A DNA stretch of 53,380 nucleotides from Cellulophaga sp. BC115SP (GTDB taxonomy: Bacteria > Bacteroidota > Bacteroidia > Cytophagales > Spirosomataceae). Numbering within the stretch: position 1 is the stretch's first letter; each line of letters starts with the position of its first letter. A program made the translations under genes and the position numbers. Under the pieces are notes generated by a model. It was not told the DNA's origin. It saw nothing but the letters and a program-made list of their open reading frames with translations, and did not search any database. Below are positions 26,140-33,726 of this stretch, one piece after another. The stretch covers positions 1 to 53,380 of the forward strand of contig NZ_JAAALB010000043.1 in NCBI RefSeq assembly GCF_009905545.1, given 5' to 3'.

Positions 26140-28083
26140 ATGGAACACAAACATACCGACAAAGCCACAGCAGCGGGTCTGCTAGTGGCAATGGGAATTA
26201 TCTACGGTGATATTGGTACATCCCCACTCTACGTAATGCAGTCTATAATAGGCTCCGCTCCTATCAATGAAACAACCGTTTTGGGCGGTTTATCTTGTAT
26301 TTTTTGGACATTGACCTTACAGACAACACTCAAATATGTTATTCTAATTTTGCGAGCAGATAACCGAGGTGAGGGTGGTATTTTTGCACTATTTGCCTTA
26401 GTTCGTCGTCATGCCAAATGGCTCACAGTGCCTGCAATCATTGGTGGTGCTACCCTACTAGCCGACGGAATTATTACCCCTCCAGTATCAGTCGCCTCCG
26501 CTGTTGAAGGTCTTCGAATGATCAAACCAGACATTGAAACCGTACCAATTGTACTCGCAATTATTACAGTTTTGTTCATGTTCCAAGTGCTTGGTACTAA
26601 AATGGTTGGTCGTGCATTTGGTCCTATCATGTTGATTTGGTTTAGTATGCTTGGTTTTCTAGGCATTGTATGGATTGCTAAAGACTGGAGTATTCTAAGA
26701 GCGTTTTCACCGCATTATGCAGTACAATTGTTGACCAATCCCTACAATGGAGAAAGTGGATTCTGGACATTGGGTGCAGTATTCCTTTGTACCACTGGTG
26801 CTGAAGCCTTGTATTCAGACTTAGGTCACTGTGGCAGAGGCAACATTCGTGTGAGTTGGGTATTTGTAAAAATCTGTTTGATTCTTCAATATTTTGGTCA
26901 AGGAGCATGGTTGATTCATCAAAATGGTAGTCTTTTGAACGGACGTAAACCTATTTTTGAATTGATGCCAGAATGGTTCTTGCTTTGGGGTATTGTGATT
27001 GCTACAGCCGCTGCCATTATTGCCAGCCAAGCCTTGATTTCGGGTTCATTTACCTTAGTATCAGAAGCAATTCGTTTGAACTTTTGGCCAAAAGTTCGCT
27101 TGAACTACCCTTCAGACCAAAAAGGTCAACTATATGTACCAAGTGTAAACATCTTCCTTTGGTTGGGCTGTATGGGCGTGGTATTATGGTTCAGAGAATC
27201 GGCTAATATGGAAGCTGCGTATGGTTTGGCAATTACCCTTACCATGTTGATGACCACCGCTTTGATGGCCTATTATTTACATGTCAAAAAATTCGATATG
27301 TGGTGGATTGTAGCATTCATTGTAGTATATGTATCTATTGAAGGCTCATTCCTAGTTGCCAACCTACGTAAATTTGTACATGGTGGTTATGTTTCTTTGA
27401 TTATTGCCACTGCAATTATTGCCCTGATGATTATTTGGTATCGTGCATTTATCATCAAAATGCGTTTGACCGAATATGTCAAATTGGTAGATTATATCGA
27501 GCCGTTGAAAGACTTGAGTCAAGATATGAGTATTCCAAAATATGCTACTCACTTGGTATTTATGTCAAATGCCGCTCGTACAAGCGAAATAGAATCGAAA
27601 ATCATTTATTCGATTTTTCAAAAACGTCCAAAACGTGCTGATATTTATTGGTTTGTTCACGTAGATACCCTCGATGATCCATATACAATGGAATACAAAG
27701 TGGACATCATCGAACCAGACGACGTGATTAAGGTAACTTTCCGTCTTGGTTTTAGAGTAGAACAAAAAATCAATTTATACTTCAGAAAAGTAGTTGAAGA
27801 GTTGGTGAAAAATGGAGAAGTGGATATTACTTCACGTTATGAGTCACTCAATCGTCAGAATGTAATTGGAGATTTCCGTTTTGTAGTTCTTGAGAAATTC
27901 TTGTCTTATGACAACCAATTATCTATGTTTGAGTCTTTAATTATGAAAGCTTATTTCTTTATCAAAGACTTTACGCCATCTGAAGACAAATGGTTTGGTT
28001 TGGATACCAGCGCCGTAAAAGTTGAAAAAGTACCATTGGTTATTCGCCCAGCCGAAAACATTCGTTTGAAGCGTATTGACTAA
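26140..28083 (+). CDS. kup: Kup/HAK/KT-family potassium uptake protein
   Basis: Inner-membrane K+/H+ symporter of 647 aa with about twelve transmembrane helices in the first 430 residues and a cytoplasmic C-terminal domain. Seen: the family signature MGIIYGDIGTSPLYVMQSI (18-36), LRADNRGEGGIFALFAL, LLADGIITPPVSVASAVEG, FLCTTGAEALYSDLGHCGRG and QALISGSFTLVSEAIRLNF. The start at ATG 26140 gives a short N-terminus typical of the family. It ends just before a terminator hairpin, so it is transcribed alone. It probably provides constitutive, low-pressure potassium uptake. Confidence 0.96.
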   Translation: MEHKHTDKATAAGLLVAMGIIYGDIGTSPLYVMQSIIGSAPINETTVLGGLSCIFWTLTLQTTLKYVILILRADNRGEGGIFALFALVRRHAKWLTVPAIIGGATLLADGIITPPVSVASAVEGLRMIKPDIETVPIVLAIITVLFMFQVLGTKMVGRAFGPIMLIWFSMLGFLGIVWIAKDWSILRAFSPHYAVQLLTNPYNGESGFWTLGAVFLCTTGAEALYSDLGHCGRGNIRVSWVFVKICLILQYFGQGAWLIHQNGSLLNGRKPIFELMPEWFLLWGIVIATAAAIIASQALISGSFTLVSEAIRLNFWPKVRLNYPSDQKGQLYVPSVNIFLWLGCMGVVLWFRESANMEAAYGLAITLTMLMTTALMAYYLHVKKFDMWWIVAFIVVYVSIEGSFLVANLRKFVHGGYVSLIIATAIIALMIIWYRAFIIKMRLTEYVKLVDYIEPLKDLSQDMSIPKYATHLVFMSNAARTSEIESKIIYSIFQKRPKRADIYWFVHVDTLDDPYTMEYKVDIIEPDDVIKVTFRLGFRVEQKINLYFRKVVEELVKNGEVDITSRYESLNRQNVIGDFRFVVLEKFLSYDNQLSMFESLIMKAYFFIKDFTPSEDKWFGLDTSAVKVEKVPLVIRPAENIRLKRID

Positions 28084-28099
28084 TTTTTTATCCATATTC

Positions 28100-28139
28100 A
28101 AATCGTGTTCTATCAAGTCTTTGTATAGAACACGATTTT
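28100..28139 (+). terminator. Terminator of kup
   Basis: AAATCGTGTTCTAT (28100-28113) pairs perfectly with ATAGAACACGATTT (28125-28138), followed by TACTTTT. Confidence 0.85.
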
Positions 28140-28160
28140 ACTTTTAATAAACAATCATAT

Positions 28161-29222
28161 ATGAAAATTTTGATTACAGGAGGAGCTGGTTTTGTTGGTT
28201 CTGCCCTGGCAATTGCTCTAAAAACAAACTATCCCTCTTACGAAGTTATTTGCCTTGACAACCTCCGTCGCAAAGGTTCAGAACTAAACCTTCCTCGTTT
28301 GGCGCAAGCTGGTGTTACATTTGTACATGGTGACATTCGTAATAAAGAAGATTTTGATGCACTTCCTATCGTAGATGCCCTTATTGAAGCTTCAGCCGAA
28401 CCTTCTGTTTTGGCAGGCCTAGACGGTACGCCTGATTACTTAATCAACACCAACTTGGTAGGTACTATCAACTGTTTGAACTTTGCGAAAAAAAGTAATG
28501 CCAACTTTATCTTCTTGTCAACTAGTAGAATTTATCCAATCAAAACGATTGAAAAATTAAACTTCGTTGAATCAGATACACGTTTTGCCTTAGCTGATGA
28601 ACAACCAGTAAGAGGTGTATCGTCAAAAGGTATTGCTGAAGATTTCCCATTAGATGGCGCTCGCTCTTTGTATGGCGCTACGAAGTTGGCTTCTGAATTA
28701 ATGATTCACGAATACAATGAATTTTATGGTTTAAAAACTGTTATCAACCGTTGTGGTGTATTAACAGGACCATGGCAAATGGGTAAAGTTGACCAAGGAG
28801 TAATGGTTCTTTGGGTAGCAAAACACTATTTCGAACAGCAATTAGCCTATATCGGTTACGGCGGTTCAGGAAAGCAAACTCGTGATATGCTTCACGTACT
28901 TGATCTATATCGTTTGATTGATTTCCAATTGCATAATATGGATAAAGTAAATGGCGAAATCTTAAACGTGGGTGGCGGTGTTGAAGTAAGTGCTTCTTTA
29001 CAAGAACTAACGCAGATTTGTCAGGAAGTGACAGGCAAAACAATTCCTATTAATAAAGTAACTGAAAACAGAGCTGCCGATATTCGTTTGTACGTAACTG
29101 ACAACTCTAAAGTTACTGCCTTGACAGGATGGACACCAAGCATTTCAATGAAACAAATTGTTTCTGAAATCACCGCATGGTTAACTGAGTATGAAAGTCA
29201 GTTGGCTTATGTATTGAAATAG
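28161..29222 (+). CDS. NAD-dependent sugar-nucleotide epimerase (CDP-paratose 2-epimerase-like)
   Basis: Extended short-chain dehydrogenase of 353 aa that acts on a nucleotide-activated sugar. Seen: NAD-binding TGGAGFVGSALA (about 6-17), an acidic residue after the second strand (CLDNLRRKG), the STSRIYP segment where the catalytic Ser/Thr lies, YGATKLASE with the catalytic Tyr and Lys, and NRCGVLTGPWQMGKVDQGV followed by GSGKQTRDMLHV. This last pair is typical of CDP-paratose/CDP-tyvelose 2-epimerase relatives rather than GalE. The actual substrate is unproven, and no other O-antigen sugar genes lie near. It is flanked by terminators, so it is monocistronic. Confidence 0.82.
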   Translation: MKILITGGAGFVGSALAIALKTNYPSYEVICLDNLRRKGSELNLPRLAQAGVTFVHGDIRNKEDFDALPIVDALIEASAEPSVLAGLDGTPDYLINTNLVGTINCLNFAKKSNANFIFLSTSRIYPIKTIEKLNFVESDTRFALADEQPVRGVSSKGIAEDFPLDGARSLYGATKLASELMIHEYNEFYGLKTVINRCGVLTGPWQMGKVDQGVMVLWVAKHYFEQQLAYIGYGGSGKQTRDMLHVLDLYRLIDFQLHNMDKVNGEILNVGGGVEVSASLQELTQICQEVTGKTIPINKVTENRAADIRLYVTDNSKVTALTGWTPSISMKQIVSEITAWLTEYESQLAYVLK

Positions 29223-29257
29223 ATTGGGATTTCGCTATACATAAATTAATGATTATC

Positions 29258-29288
29258 AAAAGGGAGAAACTTAGGTTTCTCCCTTTTT
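29258..29288 (+). terminator. Terminator of the epimerase gene
   Basis: AAAAGGGAGAAAC (29258-29270) pairs perfectly with GTTTCTCCCTTTT (29275-29287), loop TTAG, followed by T. Confidence 0.9.
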
Positions 29289-29480
29289 GCTTTCCGTTTG
29301 ATAATTATTTGATTATCAAAGTTGTAAAAGACCGATTTTTTCTTATTTTTATGTAAATTTCTTCTAATTGCTCCGCCCCCATATCAATCTTATATATCCA
29401 GTAATCACATCCTTATCTTGCCGTTTTTCAACTTATGACACTTTGTGATTTTACTCACTTATTTAAGACCTTGATATACT

Positions 29481-30164
29481 ATGAAAAAAACTCTACTTAT
29501 TACAATTCTTTTATTGTGTATTTTACATGTTGACAGTCTGGGGCAAATTCAAATTAGCTCAGGCTTCAGCTATATTGGAGAAGGCGGATGGGGTAATAAA
29601 GCTCAATATGCAGGCTCGGGAATAGATATTAGTGCTAAAAAGTATTTGACAGAAAACCTCAGAATCGGTATGAATTGGGGCGTATATGATATGCGAACCA
29701 ATTTGATGATTCAAAAGCAAAGCGACGCTCTGCCTATTGTTTATGGTCGAATTCTGAAGCGAGTTGTCCCACTCAACGTTTCAGGAGAGTATTTTTTATG
29801 GACAAAACATCTCATCAAGCCTTTTGTGGGCTTAAGTACTGGTACCTATATGAGCCAGTATGATACACAAATAGAGAAAGACTATGAGTATCTAACAGCT
29901 CGCAAAACTTTTGAAAATAGCATCAATTGGGGCTTTTCACCAAGCGTAGGACTTCAGTTACAAGAAACAGCCGACCGTTTGGGTCTCTATCTAAAATTTA
30001 GTTATACTGGGATTCAGTATAGTTCTTCGCAAGGAGGATATACTTCCTTTTATGGCGTATATGCAGGTTTTAGTTTTAAGTTTGGGAAAAAAGTTTACTG
30101 GCGTCCTCCTGTGTTGACAGTACCAAAACCAGCTCCTTATTTCGAATCCAAAGACCAACGATAA
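29481..30164 (+). CDS. Outer-membrane beta-barrel protein, function unknown
   Basis: 227-aa exported protein with a signal peptide (about 1-22, ending near DSLGQ). The mature part consists of alternating hydrophobic/polar strands with aromatic ends (for example NLRIGMNWGVYDM, KPFVGLSTGTYM, LGLYLKFSYTGIQY, FYGVYAGFSFKFGKK), typical of small outer-membrane barrels of Bacteroidota. No enzyme motif is seen. It ends three bases before a strong bidirectional terminator. Whether it is a porin-like, adhesive or structural barrel cannot be told. Confidence 0.7.
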   Translation: MKKTLLITILLLCILHVDSLGQIQISSGFSYIGEGGWGNKAQYAGSGIDISAKKYLTENLRIGMNWGVYDMRTNLMIQKQSDALPIVYGRILKRVVPLNVSGEYFLWTKHLIKPFVGLSTGTYMSQYDTQIEKDYEYLTARKTFENSINWGFSPSVGLQLQETADRLGLYLKFSYTGIQYSSSQGGYTSFYGVYAGFSFKFGKKVYWRPPVLTVPKPAPYFESKDQR

Positions 30165-30166
30165 CA

Positions 30167-30196
30167 AAAAAGCCGAGACTCTCGTCTCGGCTTTTT
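30167..30196. terminator. Bidirectional terminator between the barrel gene and asd
   Basis: AAAAAGCCGAGAC (30167-30179) pairs perfectly with GTCTCGGCTTTTT (30184-30196) around a 4-base loop, with A- and T-runs on both sides, between convergent genes. Confidence 0.9.
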
Positions 30197-30363
30197 AATT
30201 CATCATCGAAGATAAGCCAAAAGATGAACTGGACACCACTCCAAATACACCGCTCCTCTTCCTTTTTTTTGACTCTTGATGCTCAAACCTAATAAAAAAT
30301 ATTTTGTTGTAGGCTTTAAGCTGTAAGCAATAGGCTTTTACCTATAACTTTCATGCCTTCTAA

Positions 30364-31356
30364 TTACAATAGATTGTTTTTAGACAAATACTCTGCAATT
30401 TGAACAGCGTTTGTAGCAGCACCTTTACGAAGGTTATCAGCAACAATCCACATATTCAACGTTTTTGGTTGAGTTTCGTCACGACGGATACGACCTACGA
30501 ATACTTCGTCTTTACCATGCGCATTGATTGGCATAGGGTAAACAAAGTTTTTCGGATCATCTTGTACGATTACACCTTCTGTATTTGCCAAAAGATCAAA
30601 TACTTCTTGCAAATCGAACTCGTTTTCAAACTCAATGTTTACTGACTCTGAGTGACCACCAATTGTAGGAATACGAACCGTAGTTGCAGTCACCGCAATT
30701 GAGTCATCCATCATAATTTTCTTAGTTTCGTTCACCATTTTCATTTCTTCTTTGGTGTATCCGTTATCCAAGAAAACATCGATGTGTGGCAATACGTTCA
30801 AGTCAATTTTGTGAGGATATACCGCAGGTACATCTGTACGACCTTCACGTTCTGCGAACAATTGGTCAACCGCTGCTTTACCAGTACCAGTTACTGATTG
30901 GTAAGTTGAAACAACCACACGTTTGATTTTGTATTTCAAGTGCAATGGGTTCAACACAACTACCATTTGGATAGTTGAGCAGTTAGGGTTTGCAATAATT
31001 TTATCTTCAGTCGTCAATGTGTGAGCGTTGATTTCTGGAACTACCAACTTTTTAGTTGGGTCCATACGCCATGCCGACGAGTTATCTACCACTGTAATAC
31101 CTGCTTCAGCGAAAAGAGGAGCAATCTTTGTAGATGTACCACCACCTGCAGAAAAAATCGCTACATCAGGCTTCATCTTGATAGCATCTTCGAAGCCTAC
31201 TACGGTGTACTGCTTACCTTTAAACTCAACCTGTTTACCTACTGAACGTTCTGAGGCTACTGGGATAAGTTCTGTTACAGGGAAGTTACGCTCCGTTAAA
31301 ACTTTCATAATTTCGCCACCGACCAAACCCGTGGCTCCGACTACTGCTACTTTCAT
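30364..31356 (-). CDS. asd: Aspartate-semialdehyde dehydrogenase
   Basis: Cytoplasmic NADPH enzyme that reduces aspartyl phosphate to aspartate semialdehyde, the branch point to lysine/diaminopimelate, threonine and methionine. At 330 aa it has the usual length. Seen: GATGLVG (7-13) for NADP, DNSSAWRMD (91-99), the catalytic cysteine C126 in NPNCST, and IGGHSESVN carrying the conserved His. ATG at 31356. The next minus-strand gene upstream is the unknown exported protein ending at 31471, 114 bases away; they could share a transcript but there is no functional link. Confidence 0.95.
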   Translation of the reverse strand: MKVAVVGATGLVGGEIMKVLTERNFPVTELIPVASERSVGKQVEFKGKQYTVVGFEDAIKMKPDVAIFSAGGGTSTKIAPLFAEAGITVVDNSSAWRMDPTKKLVVPEINAHTLTTEDKIIANPNCSTIQMVVVLNPLHLKYKIKRVVVSTYQSVTGTGKAAVDQLFAEREGRTDVPAVYPHKIDLNVLPHIDVFLDNGYTKEEMKMVNETKKIMMDDSIAVTATTVRIPTIGGHSESVNIEFENEFDLQEVFDLLANTEGVIVQDDPKNFVYPMPINAHGKDEVFVGRIRRDETQPKTLNMWIVADNLRKGAATNAVQIAEYLSKNNLL

Positions 31357-31470
31357 TGTTTTACGTACTTTGTTTTTTGGTTATAGTGAAAAGCTGTATG
31401 CTTTTATTTATCAATTAAAAAGAAGCATTTAACAGCCGAAAACTTAAGCTAGCGATAGCTAACTCATTAC

Positions 31471-31992
31471 TTAAAAAGTCTGTTTCCAACCTAAGCCAAT
31501 GACTGGCGTTTGGTCAGATGTTTGATTTATACTTAGCCCAATCCTACTTTGTTGCAGTTGCAACTGATTGTATCGAGCAATAGACTTCGACAAATGGACA
31601 GTCGAGCGAAAATTCAAATAGGTGGTAATCACCAAAGCACTGCCCAATGAAGTCCAGTAAAAATTATTTGAAACTTTATCTCGATTAAAAATTGTATAAA
31701 GCGAAACCCCAGCTGATGCAATATTGACCCATTGCATGGCTTTTCGTTGACTCTTAAACTTCAAGAACCTACTACTTACTTCGGGGTCTTGTAGTTGTAA
31801 TAATGGAATTTGTAATGCCAATGGGTTTTCGATAGTCTGCCTTTCGTAAATATATTTCATACCCCAAAAACTGCGCTCTACTGCAATATACTTTGGTCTG
31901 GGAAGCTCTGTCTGTCCCAAAGCTGCCTGAGAAATCCCCCAGCATAGTACTACACACCAACCTATTTTTGCATACTTTGATAAACGCATCAT
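31471..31992 (-). CDS. Exported or membrane-associated protein of unknown function
   Basis: I do not recognise the family. From ATG 31992 it has 173 aa; an upstream TTG at 32013 or the next ATG at 31989 are alternatives. Seen: a signal peptide ending near AALGQ, a region EVSSRFLKFKSQRKAMQWVN, two hydrophobic stretches (IASAGVSLYTIF and WTSLGSALVITTYLNF), and a C-terminus IGLSINQTSDQTPVIGLGW ending in KQTF, a final aromatic residue often found at the end of outer-membrane proteins. The layout recalls small DUF5683-like envelope proteins, without firm support. Confidence 0.6.
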   Translation of the reverse strand: MMRLSKYAKIGWCVVLCWGISQAALGQTELPRPKYIAVERSFWGMKYIYERQTIENPLALQIPLLQLQDPEVSSRFLKFKSQRKAMQWVNIASAGVSLYTIFNRDKVSNNFYWTSLGSALVITTYLNFRSTVHLSKSIARYNQLQLQQSRIGLSINQTSDQTPVIGLGWKQTF

Positions 31993-32204
31993 TCCATACT
32001 TTTTAAGTGTCAAATAGGGCTTTTTATATAAGTTTTTGACAAATCGTGAGTAATTTTCTGATTTTCACTACGTTGCGACCGGTCAAAAAGTCCGCAAAAT
32101 TACTCCATAATCTCCGAAGAGAAAAGAAATTTCTTTAGTTTGAATAATATATTCCTAATATTTTAATAAAATACTATGCTATACTGTTTCCAAAGGGTTC
32201 TTTT

Positions 32205-32792
32205 TCAGTTTTTTACTCCAAATTCATAACATCTTTGTGGAGTCACACAAAAATCGAGTGGAATGTCCCATTCGCCTACTTCTTCTATTAATGGCACTGC
32301 TTCTTCGAGACATAAGCCTATTTTTTGTACTTCGGGTCGGCAATCTGTCAGAAATCTATCATAAAAGCCTTTGCCATAACCCACTCTATTTCCTTTTTGA
32401 TCAAAAACTAATAAAGGTAATAAAACAGCATCTATCTTTTGAGGCGATACTTGTTGTGAAGAGTTAGGCTCAGGTTCGGGAATACCCCATGCGCTCAAAG
32501 TGATTGTTGCGGGCTTATATAAATAGTGTTCCATTTCAAAGGAGTTAGGAACGACCCTCGGCACTACCAATTGCAATTGTGGGTATTTTAACTGAAGTTG
32601 TTCAATCAGCGGAAAGGTATCTATTTCTTTCTGAATACGAATCGGCAAAAAGAGATGCAAATAATGTATTGCTGAAAAATCGAAGTTTTCCAATACTTTT
32701 TCCACAATTCGCTCACAGCGCTGTTGATATTCAGATTCAGAAAGGTTATTGCGTTTTTCTTTATACTGTTTTCGTAATTCCTTTTTGGTCAT
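32205..32792 (-). CDS. fau: 5-formyltetrahydrofolate cyclo-ligase
   Basis: Converts 5-formyl-THF to 5,10-methenyl-THF with ATP, recycling folate. At 195 aa it has the family length. Seen: an N-terminal KKELRKQYKEKRNNL, the loop LFLPIRIQKEIDTFPLI, LLPLLVFDQKGNRVGYGKGF and the typical YDRFL that follows, and EVGEWDIPLDFCVTP near the end. The ATG overlaps the stop codon of a small DUF2256 gene (ATGA), so the two are translationally coupled. Confidence 0.92.
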   Translation of the reverse strand: MTKKELRKQYKEKRNNLSESEYQQRCERIVEKVLENFDFSAIHYLHLFLPIRIQKEIDTFPLIEQLQLKYPQLQLVVPRVVPNSFEMEHYLYKPATITLSAWGIPEPEPNSSQQVSPQKIDAVLLPLLVFDQKGNRVGYGKGFYDRFLTDCRPEVQKIGLCLEEAVPLIEEVGEWDIPLDFCVTPQRCYEFGVKN

Positions 32793-32938
32793 TGATTGTG
32801 TGATTTTGTTTTACGGCATTTGTCGGAGCAATATTTTACCTCATCCCATACTTTCTCCCATTTCTTTCGCCATGCAAAAGGTCGCTTGCAAGTTTCGCAA
32901 ATTTTTGAAGGCAAATCTGCTTTTTTACGCATTTTCAT
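32789..32938 (-). CDS. Small DUF2256 zinc-ribbon-like protein
   Basis: 49-aa protein found by translating the minus strand upstream of the folate gene. It reads MKMRKKADLPSKICETCKRP, then a Trp/Lys-rich middle (FAWRKKWEKVW), and YCSDKCRKTK. The two cysteine pairs (CETC at 14-17 and CSDKC at 37-41) fit the DUF2256 family, a tiny zinc-binding protein often encoded beside or fused to photolyase/cryptochrome-type genes; its function is unknown. The TGA stop overlaps the ATG of the cyclo-ligase gene. No photolyase is present in this window. Confidence 0.85.
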   Translation of the reverse strand: MKMRKKADLPSKICETCKRPFAWRKKWEKVWDEVKYCSDKCRKTKSHNQ

Positions 32939-33139
32939 TGCTTTATCTATTTTAAAAATCTAATTTTTTATGACTTAAAAACCATTTAAAGCAGATAAAT
33001 GTTAAAAAACAAGTCTAAAAAAATGACTTTTGCAAGTTTCTTAAAAAACTATTATTACCAAATTTCGCTCATTTATTGCCAAAAACTTTCTATTTATGAC
33101 AGTTCATCGAATACAAACCACAAGCCCAGTTTTTAGGTA

Positions 33140-33147
33140 TAAATTTG
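33140..33147 (+). promoter_or_regulatory. -7 box of the candidate ncRNA
   Basis: TAAATTTG matches TAnnTTTG. It precedes about 290 bases of non-coding, structured sequence that ends in a terminator. No clear -33 element was found. Confidence 0.4.
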
Positions 33148-33152
33148 TATCA

Positions 33153-33443
33153 ACAATAAGGCAATAAAGTTAGAGAGAAAACGATGCCTAGCCACTAAAA
33201 AAACATTACGTTGTGATTCTCAATAGATTTTAAATTGGTGCAGCTTTTTAAAGTCAAAAATATAAGATCACGACACACCAAAGTTAAGGATTCGACATTA
33301 CGCATCCGCCAAGTTTACTTCAATTTAAGGGCTTGAAGTAAATATAATAAGTAGAAAAAATTTCATAAGTAGGAGAGTTAGAAGGGCAATAATCTTTTAA
33401 TGTTGTGCACAAAGGTGTATCTGTAATCAGATACACCTTTTTT
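33153..33443 (+). ncRNA. Candidate structured non-coding RNA upstream of ileS
   Basis: The segment begins soon after a -7 box (33140-33147) and ends at a perfect 13-bp terminator. Inside it, TTTACTTCAA (33314-33323) pairs with TTGAAGTAAA (33333-33342). GTTGTGAT and ATCACGAC can form an 8-bp stem, and TTGGTG and CACCAA a 6-bp stem in a pseudoknot-like order. No open frame is supported. A 6S-like or other small RNA is possible, but I could not match a known family; boundaries are approximate. Confidence 0.45.
33411..33443 (+). terminator. Terminator of the candidate ncRNA
   Basis: AAAGGTGTATCTG (33411-33423) pairs perfectly with CAGATACACCTTT (33428-33440), loop TAAT, followed by TTT. It is nearly 300 bases upstream of ileS and has no protein gene before it on this strand. 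Confidence 0.8.
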
Positions 33444-33607
33444 ATTAGTTACGAGTTTTGAGTTGTCCTATGTCCGAAACCCCAAATCTGAAATTGTTTA
33501 AAATCCTTCGTACACTCCTAATGGGGAATATATGTCTCAACAATCTATCCTTTATTTCTCCTTTACTTATTTTCAGGGTATCGACTCCCCTTTTAAAAAG
33601 GTTTTTG

Positions 33608-33615
33608 TACTTTTG
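33608..33615 (+). promoter_or_regulatory. -7 promoter box of ileS
   Basis: TACTTTTG fits TAnnTTTG and lies 112 bases upstream of the ileS ATG. No T-box-like leader is evident. Confidence 0.4.
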
Positions 33616-33726
33616 CAGGAATTTTGGGGCAAGTTGTTATGTTTCAGTAATACAAGGGCTTCCTTAGCCTATCATCTGCCCCCATTTGGCAAGTAACAAA
33701 ACGTGCTTTTTAGCAAACAGTTTATA

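Larger units (their letters stand above)
32939..33726. other. 788-base gap before ileS
   Basis: No protein gene is supported. Bases 33140-33443 carry a candidate independent RNA (own -7 box, 10-bp hairpin, strong terminator). Bases 33468-33510 hold a degenerate repeat of the CCGAAAT/CAAATC type in inverted orientation. TACTTTTG at 33608-33615 is a likely -7 box for ileS. Bases 32940-33130 are AT-rich without features. Confidence 0.5.

Noticed and set aside
33285-33300. GGATTCGACA, which resembles the 5' end of tmRNA
   Set aside because: No matching tRNA-like 3' end, no tag-peptide frame and only about 150 bases to the terminator; probably coincidence within the candidate ncRNA.
33458-33667. 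69-aa open frame upstream of ileS
   Set aside because: It covers a dispersed repeat and the likely ileS promoter; composition is not protein-like and no motif is seen.
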